NCBI GenBank assembly: GCA_964529715.1
Contig: CAZGXI010000006.1
Span: forward strand, 100,985 to 164,984
Source: CAZGXI01 sp964529715
GTDB taxonomy: Bacteria > Chloroflexota > Anaerolineae > Aggregatilineales > Ch27
Length of the DNA stretch: 64,000 nucleotides
Direction of reading: 5' to 3'
Each line of letters opens with the position of its first letter. Position 1 is the stretch's first letter. This document shows, in pieces, positions 9,781 to 17,740 of this stretch. The notes beneath the pieces are model-generated. The model had not been told where the DNA came from, made no database searches, and was given only the letters and a program-made list of their open reading frames with translations. The translations under genes and the position numbers were made by a program.

Positions 9781-9876
9781 GGGAATGAAGTCCCCGGCTG
9801 CGGCTGTAAAGTCCACTGAAGTGGACCGACACCCGCCGTCTCGACTTGCATTTTCAGTCCGCTGAAGTGGACTTTG
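9781..9876. repeat. Composite palindromic repeat, family 3 (double unit)
   Basis: GGGAATGAAGTCCCC is followed by AGTCCACTGAAGTGGAC, and about 30 bases later by a second stem AGTCCGCTGAAGTGGACT. It lies just upstream of ppc, within a 285-base gene-free stretch (9719-10003) that shows nothing else. Same family as 6938 and 61231. Confidence 0.72.
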
Positions 9877-10003
9877 CGGACTTCGCCAGGAGGTAAACCA
9901 CCGGCCACCACTTTGGGCTGCGCGAATAGACGACAAGTGGACGGCAGATATACGCCTGGAATAGGCCGCCCCGCACGGCTTTGCAGGATCATCTTGGGAG
10001 CGA

Positions 10004-11281
10004 TCAAGGTACAAGGCTGCGCGTCGTGCAGAGGCGCAGCGCCGCCGGACCGTCGGCGCTGTCGGGTAGGTCGGCCCACGCCAGCGTCAGATGACGTTCC
10101 CGGTCGGTCCACAGGCCCGGCGTGCCGCCCGCCCGCGCTCCGACGCCGACCGGCTGCCAGCCGATCAACCCGCCACCCTGAAAATAGCCGACCACGACCG
10201 CGCCATCCGCCTCAAAGGCGACCGGCAGCGCGTCGAACTGGCCCCAGGCAGGCACAGGCCAGCCGAGGGAAATCCCCTCCCCTGCCGACGGTGGGGCAAA
10301 GGCTGGGCCGGTGTTGAAGCCGGTGGTCACATCCGGCGTTGTTGCGGGCGCGGCGGCAGGCAGCGCCAGGGCTTCCAGACGCACGACAGACGTTCCGGCG
10401 GAATCGGCTTCCAGGGAAAAGATCAGCGCGTCTGTGCGCGGAAGGCCCGTTGCAGCGTCGCGGTGGCCTATGAACAGGTAGCCGTGCGCGCGGTCCAACC
10501 CCAGCCGGACCGTTTCGACATAGGCGGTCACGTCGGCCAGGCTCACTTCGCCCAGCGCCACCGCTTCGGCCTCGCCTTCCCAGGGCAACGGGCGATCAGA
10601 CAGGCGGACCAACGCCTGGCGGGAGACTCCGGCGTCGTCAGAAGACAGCCAGGCCAATGCCCACAGGCCGCCTGCCGTGCGCGCCAGGGCCGGATGGGAT
10701 GCGCCGCGCGCGATCTCGACCGCCGCCCCTACAGGCCGCCCCTGCGCATCGATGCGCTGACCGTAGAGCGTCGGGCGAGGCGCGTCGTCTGCCCACACGA
10801 CAATGGCCGCCCCCGCATCTCCAGGTGCAGCGGCGACCTGCGTCACCGCCCCCGCCGACACGGCCACCGGGCCGCGCAACAGCAGTCCGTCCGCCGCCAG
10901 CCGCGCGCTGAACAGCCGCGCGTCCCCGAAAATGTCCACATCCTGCCACAACAAATGCCAGCCGTCCTCCGGCGCGGGCAGCAGCACGGGATTCCAGGGC
11001 GTGCGCCCGCCCAGGTTGAGCATTTGGACGGGTCCCCTGGCGCCGTCCGGCGCGACGCGGCAGAAGAACAGGTCTGGCCCGTCGGCCCAGACCACCGCCC
11101 ATGCTTCCCCCGCCAGGCCGACGGCAGGCGCGTCTAGATGAAAGGCTTCTGCGACGGTGACGGCGACGCTCCAGGGCAGGAACGGTGGCGCCTGGGACGG
11201 AACAGACACAGGAGGCGCGCAGGCCGCCAGTTCGATGAGCAGCGCCAGGAACAGATACCGCTGCATGAGCCGGACCAGCAT
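10004..11281 (-). CDS. Secreted lipoprotein with beta-propeller-like repeats, function unknown
   Basis: About 425 residues with a lipoprotein signal: a hydrophobic stretch YLFLALLIELAAC ends in the lipobox Cys, followed by a Pro-rich linker. The body has at least four repeats of about 50-60 residues with the pattern W-x-hydrophobic-x-W, then a short strand, then D-G: WAVVWAD...VAPDG, WHLLWQD...LAADG, AIVVWAD...IDAQG and WALAWLS. This suggests a beta-propeller exposed on the cell surface. I do not recognise the family. The start is ambiguous between ATGs at 11281 and 11266; AGGA lies nine bases before the former. Confidence 0.6.
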   Translation of the reverse strand: MLVRLMQRYLFLALLIELAACAPPVSVPSQAPPFLPWSVAVTVAEAFHLDAPAVGLAGEAWAVVWADGPDLFFCRVAPDGARGPVQMLNLGGRTPWNPVLLPAPEDGWHLLWQDVDIFGDARLFSARLAADGLLLRGPVAVSAGAVTQVAAAPGDAGAAIVVWADDAPRPTLYGQRIDAQGRPVGAAVEIARGASHPALARTAGGLWALAWLSSDDAGVSRQALVRLSDRPLPWEGEAEAVALGEVSLADVTAYVETVRLGLDRAHGYLFIGHRDAATGLPRTDALIFSLEADSAGTSVVRLEALALPAAAPATTPDVTTGFNTGPAFAPPSAGEGISLGWPVPAWGQFDALPVAFEADGAVVVGYFQGGGLIGWQPVGVGARAGGTPGLWTDRERHLTLAWADLPDSADGPAALRLCTTRSLVP

Positions 11282-11327
11282 GTCGGGCATTCCTGACAAA
11301 ACCGAAGCGATTAGTACCCTGGACCAC

Positions 11328-11356
11328 TTGAACAGCGCCAAGACTTGCTATAGTAT
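11328..11356 (+). promoter_or_regulatory. Candidate sigma-70-type promoter for the FHA gene
   Basis: TTGAAC (11328-11333) and TAGTAT (11351-11356) are separated by 17 bases, 58 bases before the FHA start, in a locally AT-rich patch. A nearby TATAAA offers an alternative -10. Moderate resemblance only. Confidence 0.33.
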
Positions 11357-11414
11357 AAACATAGCGTGGGGATACTACCAGACAATAAGGGGACCGTTTT
11401 AGAGGCATTATTCG

Positions 11415-11873
11415 ATGACTGCAACCTGGATGCACAAAGCAATGAAACGCGATACGTCTCTCCTGGGCGACCCCGAACGCCCCCCGATGCCCGAACGTGG
11501 CCCGCGTCCCAAAACGGGCCTGCTGGCACCGCCCTGGCGATTGTTGATGCAGATCGGTGGGGAGAACCAGACAACGGTCGGCATGGAAATCGCCGATCAG
11601 ATCATCATCGGGCGCGCAGACCCGCTGGCCGACTTTCATCCTGATCTGGACTTGACCCCCTACGCTGGGCAAGACAACGGCGTTTCCCGGCGTCACGCTG
11701 CGATCACCCAGGGCGACAAGTCGCTGTATGTCGAGGATTTGGGCAGCACCAACGGCACGCGCATCAACGGCTTTCAGTTAGAGGCCAACCAACCCTACCG
11801 CCTGCGCGATGGAGACGAACTGGAATTAGGACGGCTGCGCATCGTAGTGCGCTTCGTCCGCTCGCCGTATTAG
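11415..11873 (+). CDS. FHA-domain protein
   Basis: 152 residues; an N-terminal 55-residue basic/Pro-rich region precedes a forkhead-associated domain, a phosphothreonine-peptide binder. The FHA landmarks are visible: IIIGRAD (the GR motif), SRRHAAI (S-x-x-H) and DLGSTNGTRING (N-G-x-x-x-N-G). No kinase or phosphatase is encoded nearby, so its partner must lie elsewhere. It is convergent with the response regulator at 12008. GAGG lies about ten bases before the ATG. Confidence 0.92.
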   Translation: MTATWMHKAMKRDTSLLGDPERPPMPERGPRPKTGLLAPPWRLLMQIGGENQTTVGMEIADQIIIGRADPLADFHPDLDLTPYAGQDNGVSRRHAAITQGDKSLYVEDLGSTNGTRINGFQLEANQPYRLRDGDELELGRLRIVVRFVRSPY

Positions 11874-11960
11874 ACGAGTCAACGGCCAGGTTCGAGAAAG
11901 AGTCGCCACCGGAACGCGCCGGGGCAACTTTTGACGGCCAAACAGAACAGGTGTTCCTAA

Positions 11961-11987
11961 AAACCGGGGGCTTGAAGCCCCCGGTTT
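11961..11987 (-). terminator. Family-2 palindrome, terminator between convergent genes
   Basis: A perfect 13-base inverted repeat with one central base: AAACCGGGGGCTT / AAGCCCCCGGTTT. On the minus strand the right arm runs into TTTTTAGG, so it looks like an intrinsic terminator for the response regulator gene. It shares the GGCTTGAAGCC core with copies at 20475, 37253 and 50367. Confidence 0.75.
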
Positions 11988-12007
11988 GATCTCCGACAGC
12001 CAACAGG

Positions 12008-12385
12008 TCACTTACCGCCGTCCGACAGGAAGCGGCCCACCGCCTCCCGCAGGGCAGCAACCGAGATCGGTTTGGAAATGAAGGCGTCTGCCTGGGCTTC
12101 CTGGGCCTCGGCCAGGTAGCTCAGCATCGGACGTGCCGAGAGAAAGATGAAGGGCAGGCAGCGGCCCCAGGCCGTCTGGCGCACTTCGCGCAGCAAATCC
12201 AGCCCGTCGCGCTCCGGCATGGCGATATCCGAGACGATCAGGTCCGGCAGCGACCCGCCATTCAAGGTTTGCAATGCTTCGTCTACGCTGGCTGCCAGGA
12301 GGGTTCGATAGCCACCCCGGTCGAGGATTTTGCCGACCAACTCTCGCGTCGCTCGATCATCATCCACAAAAAGAATAGTATGCAT
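12008..12385 (-). CDS. Single-domain response regulator (CheY-like receiver)
   Basis: 125 residues, receiver domain only. The acidic pocket is LFVDDD near the N-terminus, the phosphoacceptor Asp is in LIVSDIAMP (about residue 54), the Ser/Thr switch is in FIFLSARP, and the conserved Lys is in ISKPIS. There is no output domain, so it would act through protein contacts as in CheY or Spo0F. No histidine kinase is adjacent. Start ATG at 12385 gives a canonical receiver start (MHTILFVDDD); the longer frame to 12487 has no domain support. Confidence 0.9.
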   Translation of the reverse strand: MHTILFVDDDRATRELVGKILDRGGYRTLLAASVDEALQTLNGGSLPDLIVSDIAMPERDGLDLLREVRQTAWGRCLPFIFLSARPMLSYLAEAQEAQADAFISKPISVAALREAVGRFLSDGGK

Positions 12386-12676
12386 TTCACGCCACCATGC
12401 ACTTGCTTCACATCCATCCTGTCCCACGCAACCCCATACCCAACCTACTCCCGAATTCTCCACCTTACAGTTTAGCACAATTGACACTACGCAAAGAACC
12501 TCAATCGTTGAGAAAGTGTATATATTTGTATTCCAGGATATGCGCTTTTATTTCGGTGGCGGGTGAGACGATTGGCATATTGGCGCCTGCTTCAAAAAAG
12601 AGAATAATGAATCGATGCTTCGACAAGAGGTTATTCTCCGTACGACAGGGGTAGTAGTCTTCGAGGAGTACAACGT
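12386..12676. other. Divergent AT-rich intergenic region, 291 bases
   Basis: Separates the response regulator from the first SGNH-like gene. It is clearly AT-richer than its surroundings and must contain both promoters, but no convincing -35/-10 pair could be fixed. A strong ribosome-binding site, GAGGAGT, lies just before the ATG at 12677. No gene is seen. Confidence 0.5.
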
Positions 12677-13870
12677 ATGCGGAAACTGCTTGTTGGCTTG
12701 TTAGCTGCCGTTTTGGTCGCTGCCCTGCTGAGTGGCGTATGCGCGCCCGTCCTGGCGCAAAGCGGCGTTGTCACAGCGCAGGCCATCTCGAACCTCAACG
12801 TGCGCAGCGGCCCCGGCGTGGAGTATGACATCCTGACGCAACTGCCGCGCAGCACGGTCGTGATCGTCCAGGGACGCAACCTGGCGGGCGACTGGCTGCG
12901 CGTTCACACCGAAAACGGCGCGGTAGACGGTTGGGTTACTTCTCGCTATCTGGTACTGCTGAACGGTGCGGACCTATCGGCCCTGGCCGTCGTCAGCGGC
13001 GAGGTGGTCGGCCCACGCGAGGTGGCCGAACTGACCACCGCCGAATTTCTGGCAAGCGTGACGGTGGACGACCTGCTGGCCCGGCTGCAAAACACGCCCG
13101 TGCTGCCGACCATCAGCGAGCGCACACATGCCATTTACCGCGTCGGGCAGGCCCAGGGCCGCCGCCCCAATGTCTTCTCCAAAGTCGGCGACTGCATGAC
13201 CGACTCGGATTCCTTCCTGCTGCCCTTCGGCGTGGGCGAATATGACCTGGGTCCCTACGCCGACTTGCAGGCGACCATCGACTACTTTTCTGCTGTGTCC
13301 CCCCGCCCGGCAGACGGCGTAACGAATTCATTCGTCAATGATAGCATGGCGGCCTATACCGGCTTTAACGCAGCGGCGGTGCTCGACCCAAGCTGGTCTG
13401 ACCCGACCCACTGCAACCCAGGTGAGGTGCCGCTCGAATGCGAATATCGGCTGGTGAACCCCGGCGTGGCGTTGGTGATGTTTGGCGCGGTGGATATGCA
13501 GTACATGACGGCAGAGTCGTTCGCCTTCTATATGCGCCAGATCGTGTGGCTGAGCATCGACCGGGGTATCATCCCCGTGCTGAGCACCTTCCCCAGCAGC
13601 CCCAACTACCATTGGGAAGACACCATCCGCTTCAACGGATTGGTGCTGGAAATCGCACGGCAGGAGCAGGTGCCGCTGATCAACTTCTGGCTGGCGACAC
13701 GCTCCCTACCGAACTTTGGCCTGGAAGACGATTACTTCCATCTGGCCTACAATCCCGAAGGACGGCAGATATCGTTCAACGGCGACGAAACGGTGTGGGG
13801 CTTCACGCTGCGCAACCTGCTCACGCTACAAATGTTGGATGAACTGCGCCGCAACGTCTTCTACGGCTGA
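12677..13870 (+). CDS. Exported SH3 + SGNH-like (G-D-C variant) protein, paralog 1
   Basis: 397 residues. A signal peptide (LLAAVLVAALLSGVCAPVLAQ) is followed by a bacterial SH3 domain (SNLNVRSGPGVEYDILTQL to VTSRYL, about residues 35-93), a linker, then an SGNH-hydrolase-like domain from about residue 145. Block I reads KVGDCMTDS, with Cys where GDSL enzymes have the nucleophilic Ser. Block III reads FGAVDM, lacking the usual Asn; block V is DDYFHL. A C-x8-CEY motif (HCNPGEVPLECEY) is shared by all five paralogs. First of three tandem plus-strand copies. It probably acts outside the membrane on envelope material, but an enzymatic function is not proven. Confidence 0.82.
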   Translation: MRKLLVGLLAAVLVAALLSGVCAPVLAQSGVVTAQAISNLNVRSGPGVEYDILTQLPRSTVVIVQGRNLAGDWLRVHTENGAVDGWVTSRYLVLLNGADLSALAVVSGEVVGPREVAELTTAEFLASVTVDDLLARLQNTPVLPTISERTHAIYRVGQAQGRRPNVFSKVGDCMTDSDSFLLPFGVGEYDLGPYADLQATIDYFSAVSPRPADGVTNSFVNDSMAAYTGFNAAAVLDPSWSDPTHCNPGEVPLECEYRLVNPGVALVMFGAVDMQYMTAESFAFYMRQIVWLSIDRGIIPVLSTFPSSPNYHWEDTIRFNGLVLEIARQEQVPLINFWLATRSLPNFGLEDDYFHLAYNPEGRQISFNGDETVWGFTLRNLLTLQMLDELRRNVFYG

Positions 13871-13898
13871 GTAAAGGCGCAGCATGCTGTGCCCCTAC
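13871..13898. repeat. Family-1 28-nt palindrome
   Basis: Starts directly after the TGA of paralog 1; arms GTAAAGGCGCAGCA / TGCTGTGCCCCTAC. The long stem and its position suggest a post-stop hairpin between two co-directional paralogs. Confidence 0.8.
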
Positions 13899-13974
13899 GG
13901 TGGACCTTATCTGCCCCACCCTATCGAGTGGTTTCACATGCTCCACGAGGACAGAACCGTTTGGAGAGGAAGGG

Positions 13975-15165
13975 ATGCTGGCAAAAACACTACCCCGGAT
14001 CGTGATCGTCGCCACCTTGATTGCCCTGCTGGCCGGGAGCGGGCTGCCGGTCTGGGCACAGGGCGGGCCATCCGGCGCGGCGATCTCGAACCTGAATATC
14101 CGCAGCGGCCCCGGCGAGACGTTCGAGATCATCACGACCATCCCCCGCGGGACCAGCGTTGCCATCGAAGCCCGCAACCGCCCCGGTAACTGGCTGCGCG
14201 TCCACACCGAGGACCGCAGCGCGCGCGGCTGGGTCGTTACGCGCTACCTGGCCCTGGCCGAGGGCGTCACGCTGGACACTTTGCCGGTCATCGACAGCGA
14301 ATGGATGGCGCCCATCGTCACCACCACCGAGGAACGGCTGGCGCTGCTGGCCTCCGAACCGCCGGACGTGCTGATCGCGCGCCTGAACAGCTGGCCTGTG
14401 CTGCCGACGACGTTGGCCTGGCGCGTGCAGGAAATCTTTTTGGCCGGGCAACAGAACGGGATGCAGGCGCGCGCCTTCGCCAAAGTGGGCGACTGCATGA
14501 CCGACTCCGAGGCGTTCCTGAACCCATTCGGCCTGGGGCTGTATGACCTGGGTCCCTACGACGAGCTGCAGGCCGTCATCGACTTTTTCTCCGTGTCGCC
14601 GCGCCCGGAGGTGGGGCTGGCGAACTCGTTTGTGGCCGACAGCGAGGCGGCTTACACCGGTTTCAACACCGTCTCGGTGCTCGACCCTGCCTGGCAGGAC
14701 CCGGCGGTCTGTCTGCCGAACGAGGGATCACTGGCGTGCGAATACCGTCTCACCCGCCCGGCGACGGCCATCGTCCTGTTCGGCGCGGTAGACATCCAGA
14801 GCCTGACACTGGAACAGTTCGACCACTACCTGCGCCGCATTGTCACCGAGACGATCCAGCAGGGCATCATCCCGGTGCTAAGCACCTTTCCCAGCAGCCC
14901 GGACTACCTGTGGCTGCCGTCGCTGCAATTCAATAACCTGATCCTTCAGGTGGCTGAGGAACAGGAGCTTCCGCTGGTGAACCTGTGGCTGGCCTCGCGC
15001 TCGCTGCCGAATTACGGCCTTGCGCCAGATAACCACCGTCTGTCGTACAGCGGCGACCTGTTCGTGTCGTTCAACGGCGACGAAGCGGTGTGGGGCTACA
15101 CGCTGCGCAACCTGCTCACCTTGCAGGTGTTGGACCTGCTGCGGCGCGAAGTACTAACGTTCTAA
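13975..15165 (+). CDS. Exported SH3 + SGNH-like (G-D-C variant) protein, paralog 2
   Basis: 396 residues, same architecture as paralog 1: signal peptide ending ...LPVWAQ, SH3 domain with SNLNIRSGPGETFEIITTI, then the SGNH-like domain. Block I is KVGDCMTDS, block III FGAVDI, and the block V position reads APDNHRL, so the D-x-x-H spacing is disturbed. The C-x8-CEY motif (VCLPNEGSLACEY) is kept, as is the C-terminal NLLTLQVLDLLRREV. ATG at 13975 is preceded by GAGAGGAAGGG; a longer frame from 13900 would include repeat sequence. Cotranscription with the next gene is likely (20-base gap). Confidence 0.82.
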   Translation: MLAKTLPRIVIVATLIALLAGSGLPVWAQGGPSGAAISNLNIRSGPGETFEIITTIPRGTSVAIEARNRPGNWLRVHTEDRSARGWVVTRYLALAEGVTLDTLPVIDSEWMAPIVTTTEERLALLASEPPDVLIARLNSWPVLPTTLAWRVQEIFLAGQQNGMQARAFAKVGDCMTDSEAFLNPFGLGLYDLGPYDELQAVIDFFSVSPRPEVGLANSFVADSEAAYTGFNTVSVLDPAWQDPAVCLPNEGSLACEYRLTRPATAIVLFGAVDIQSLTLEQFDHYLRRIVTETIQQGIIPVLSTFPSSPDYLWLPSLQFNNLILQVAEEQELPLVNLWLASRSLPNYGLAPDNHRLSYSGDLFVSFNGDEAVWGYTLRNLLTLQVLDLLRREVLTF

Positions 15166-15185
15166 ATTGATCCACAAGGAGGCCC

Positions 15186-16367
15186 ATGCTTACCCGACGC
15201 CAGGCGCGGCGGATCGCCGCCATCACCTTGATCACACTGCTGCTCGGCGGGTTTGCCGCTCCTATCCTGGCGCAGGGCGGCCCGACCGGACAGGCCATCG
15301 TCAACCTGCACCTGCGCGGCGGCCCCGGCGAAGATCAACCGCTGCTGGCGACCCTGCCGCGCGGAACGGTGGTCGCCATCGTGGGGCGCAACCGCTGGGG
15401 CAACTGGGCGCAGGTGCAGCTTCCCGACGGCGTACAGGGCTGGGTGGCCTCCCGCTTCCTGATCTGGAGCGCGGGCGCAGACCTGGCGATGTTGCCGGTG
15501 GTAGACGGCAGCGCGGCAGAACCCGCCGCCGAAGCGCCCGCCCCCGCCGCCGGGGAAGCCGCCACATTCGAGGCGCAGCTTGCCGCGCTCCCGGTCGTGC
15601 CGGAGGCCGTCAGCGCGCGCGTGCGGGAAATCTTTCAGATCGGGCAGGCGTCGGGCAACAACCCGCGCGTCTTCGCCAAAGTGGGCGATTGCCACACCCA
15701 CTCCCCGGCCTACTTGACCCCATTCGGCTACGGCGGCTACGACCTCGGCCCCTACGCCGCCCTTCAACCGGCCATCGCGTTTTTCGACCAGCCGATCTCG
15801 GCAGAGTTCCCCCAAGACCCCTTCCAGCATGACAGCCTGGCCGCGCAGGGCGGCTATACCGCCTGGTTCGTCTCCGACGCGCGCTGGGCCAACCCGGCCT
15901 GCAACGCGGGCGAATCGTCGCTGGAATGCGAATATCGGCGCATCCGGCCCGCCGTGTCCCTGATCATGTTCGGGTTAGCCGACATTCACTACATGAACGT
16001 GAACGACTTCACCACCGCCATGTGGCGCAACGTGGACCTGTCGATTGCGCGCGGCGTGATCCCCGTGCTCAACACCTTCCCCTACACGCCGAACGGCAGG
16101 CCGGGCGAGTGGGAGCTGACGCTGGCGTTCAACCGGGCCATCGCCGACATCGCGGCGCACTTCGACATCCCGCTGATCAACTTCTGGGCGGCGACGCGAT
16201 CCTTGCCCAACGGCGGCCTGCTGGACGACTTGGTGCACATGACCGGCGACGGGGCGGGCGTGATCACGCTGGACGAGGCACACCTGCAGGAATACGCCTA
16301 TTCCGTGTGGAACCTGATCACGCTGCAAACGCTCGACCTGCTGCGGCGCGAGGTGCTGGAGGGGTAA
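15186..16367 (+). CDS. Exported SH3 + SGNH-like (G-D-C variant) protein, paralog 3
   Basis: 393 residues. Signal peptide (LITLLLGGFAAPILAQ), SH3 domain (VNLHLRGGPGEDQPLL), an Ala/Pro-rich linker (PAAEAPAPAAGEA) and the SGNH-like domain. Block I is KVGDCHTHS, block III MFGLADIHY, block V LDDLVHMT. The C-x8-CEY motif is intact. AAGGAGG lies six bases before the ATG. It ends convergent to the SGNH/AlgX-like gene at 16456. The histidine after GDC is unique to this copy. Confidence 0.82.
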   Translation: MLTRRQARRIAAITLITLLLGGFAAPILAQGGPTGQAIVNLHLRGGPGEDQPLLATLPRGTVVAIVGRNRWGNWAQVQLPDGVQGWVASRFLIWSAGADLAMLPVVDGSAAEPAAEAPAPAAGEAATFEAQLAALPVVPEAVSARVREIFQIGQASGNNPRVFAKVGDCHTHSPAYLTPFGYGGYDLGPYAALQPAIAFFDQPISAEFPQDPFQHDSLAAQGGYTAWFVSDARWANPACNAGESSLECEYRRIRPAVSLIMFGLADIHYMNVNDFTTAMWRNVDLSIARGVIPVLNTFPYTPNGRPGEWELTLAFNRAIADIAAHFDIPLINFWAATRSLPNGGLLDDLVHMTGDGAGVITLDEAHLQEYAYSVWNLITLQTLDLLRREVLEG

Positions 16368-16373
16368 AATCGG

Positions 16374-16391
16374 ACCGCCAAGACGCTAAGC
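16374..16391. repeat. CCGCCAAGACGC-type dispersed repeat, short copy
   Basis: ACCGCCAAGACGCTAAGC lies just after the stop of paralog 3. Related sequences occur at 25487 and 37219, each directly beside a gene end. Short and weakly conserved. Confidence 0.4.
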
Positions 16392-16455
16392 AGGGGCAGG
16401 GTTGAGACCCGTCCTTGCACGTCCGGTGGAGCAGTCGCTGTACCGTCTTCCGGCC

Positions 16456-17616
16456 TTATCTGTTCGCCAGGGCCAGCACCGCCGGGGCGACCTGCTCGCC
16501 GTACTGGCGCGCGCCCTCGGGCGTGAAGTGCACCGCGCTGTCGGTGAATTCCGTCATGGCGATGGCGTCCCATAGGTCCAGGTAAGACCAGCCCTCGGCT
16601 TCGGCCAGCGCGCCGATCTGTTCCCGGTAAGTGTCGTAGGCCCAGCGCGGATAGAAGAAGTTGTAACGCAGATCGCTGTTGCGCCCGGTGCTGACGAACA
16701 TCGGCTCGTTGATGATCAGCACCGGCACATCGCCCGCCCGCGCGATCCCGGCGCGCAGCACGTCGAAAGCCAGCTCAGCCTCGGTGAGCGGCTGCGGCCC
16801 TGCAAAATCCTGCCAGCTCAGGTCTTCCTCGAAGTCCTCCTGACGTGGCTCGTAGGTTTCAGGATAGTCCTGGTCGATGCCCGTCGCGGCCCAGGCCAAG
16901 CCGTACAGTTGCAGACGCAGCCCGTCTGCCAGGGCGCGCCGCTGCCCGACGATGGTCCGATCCAGGAAAGCCAGGTCCACGAACCGCTCGTCCTGCGGAT
17001 CGAGGTTCAGGTCGTAAGCGGCGATCAGGCGGCGGATGGCTTCGGGGTTGTTCTGCACGATGGGCGGAAAAAGCTGCTTGTCGCGCGGAAAGGACTCCAG
17101 CGTCAGCGGCCACACGATCAGGTCCGGCTGGAATTGCATGGCGTAATCCAGCAGCAGCAGGTCTTTGGTCAGGGACATGATCGGGTAGCCGAGGTTGTAC
17201 GCGCGCACCTGCCGCCCGTCTGCCGTGACCAGCCCCGCCGCGTCGAGGTAGCCTGCCAGGGTATCTGCGGGGCGCAGCAGAAAGCCCCACGTGGCCGAGT
17301 CGCCGATCAGCAGCACACGGTATTCGTCTGGCGCTTTGGGGCGCGCGATCTCGTGCGAGAAGAACATGGCATCCAGGTTGTTCAGGCTCAGGCTGTAGGA
17401 CCGCGCCGGATTTTCGCCGTAGGGCAGGCGTTCTCGCCCCGGCACAAGTCCGTTGTAAATCGACAGTCGCCCCAGGGCAGGCAGCGGGTCCGCCAGGGCG
17501 AACAACACGTTGAACACCACAAACAGCGCCGCCGCCTTGATCAACACCCGCAGCACAAACGGCCAGCTATACGGCGACGCCGGTTTGGTCAGCCAATCCC
17601 ACTTAGGCATGAACAT
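16456..17616 (-). CDS. SGNH/AlgX-like acyltransferase partner of MBOAT
   Basis: 386 residues. One N-terminal membrane anchor (FVLRVLIKAAALFVVFNVLF) places the rest outside the membrane. Block I is LLIGDSATWGF with a normal Ser nucleophile. The C-terminal HFTPEG with a nearby Asp (TDSAVHFTPEG) provides the His of the triad. This is the layout of AlgX/AlgJ/DltD-type proteins that receive acyl groups from an MBOAT and place them on a glycan. It is the last gene of the minus-strand operon (microprotein, MBOAT, SGNH), separated from the MBOAT by a palindromic element. GAGGAAAC precedes the ATG. Unlike the five G-D-C paralogs around it, this protein keeps the catalytic Ser. Confidence 0.78.
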   Translation of the reverse strand: MFMPKWDWLTKPASPYSWPFVLRVLIKAAALFVVFNVLFALADPLPALGRLSIYNGLVPGRERLPYGENPARSYSLSLNNLDAMFFSHEIARPKAPDEYRVLLIGDSATWGFLLRPADTLAGYLDAAGLVTADGRQVRAYNLGYPIMSLTKDLLLLDYAMQFQPDLIVWPLTLESFPRDKQLFPPIVQNNPEAIRRLIAAYDLNLDPQDERFVDLAFLDRTIVGQRRALADGLRLQLYGLAWAATGIDQDYPETYEPRQEDFEEDLSWQDFAGPQPLTEAELAFDVLRAGIARAGDVPVLIINEPMFVSTGRNSDLRYNFFYPRWAYDTYREQIGALAEAEGWSYLDLWDAIAMTEFTDSAVHFTPEGARQYGEQVAPAVLALANR

Positions 17617-17638
17617 GTTTCCTCAAAACCGCCAGCTG

Positions 17639-17731
17639 GTACACAGATACCACCGATGAAAAAGGATTTTCGCCGATTTTTTGATGCTTTTATCTGTGAG
17701 AATCCGTGCTTTTTCATGTCATCTGTGTACC
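17639..17731. repeat. 93-nt terminal inverted repeat element, ACACAGAT type
   Basis: Begins GGTACACAGAT and ends ATCTGTGTACC, with inner partly complementary AT-rich arms (GATTTTCGCCGATTTTTTG). It nearly fills the MBOAT-SGNH gap. A related element is at 54154. It has no coding capacity and could fold as one long hairpin. Confidence 0.7.
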
Positions 17732-17740
17732 GCATTTGCC

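Noticed and set aside
7754..9865. 703-codon open frame on the plus strand across ppc
   Set aside because: Lies opposite a gene with complete PEP carboxylase signatures. Long antisense frames are expected at this GC content.
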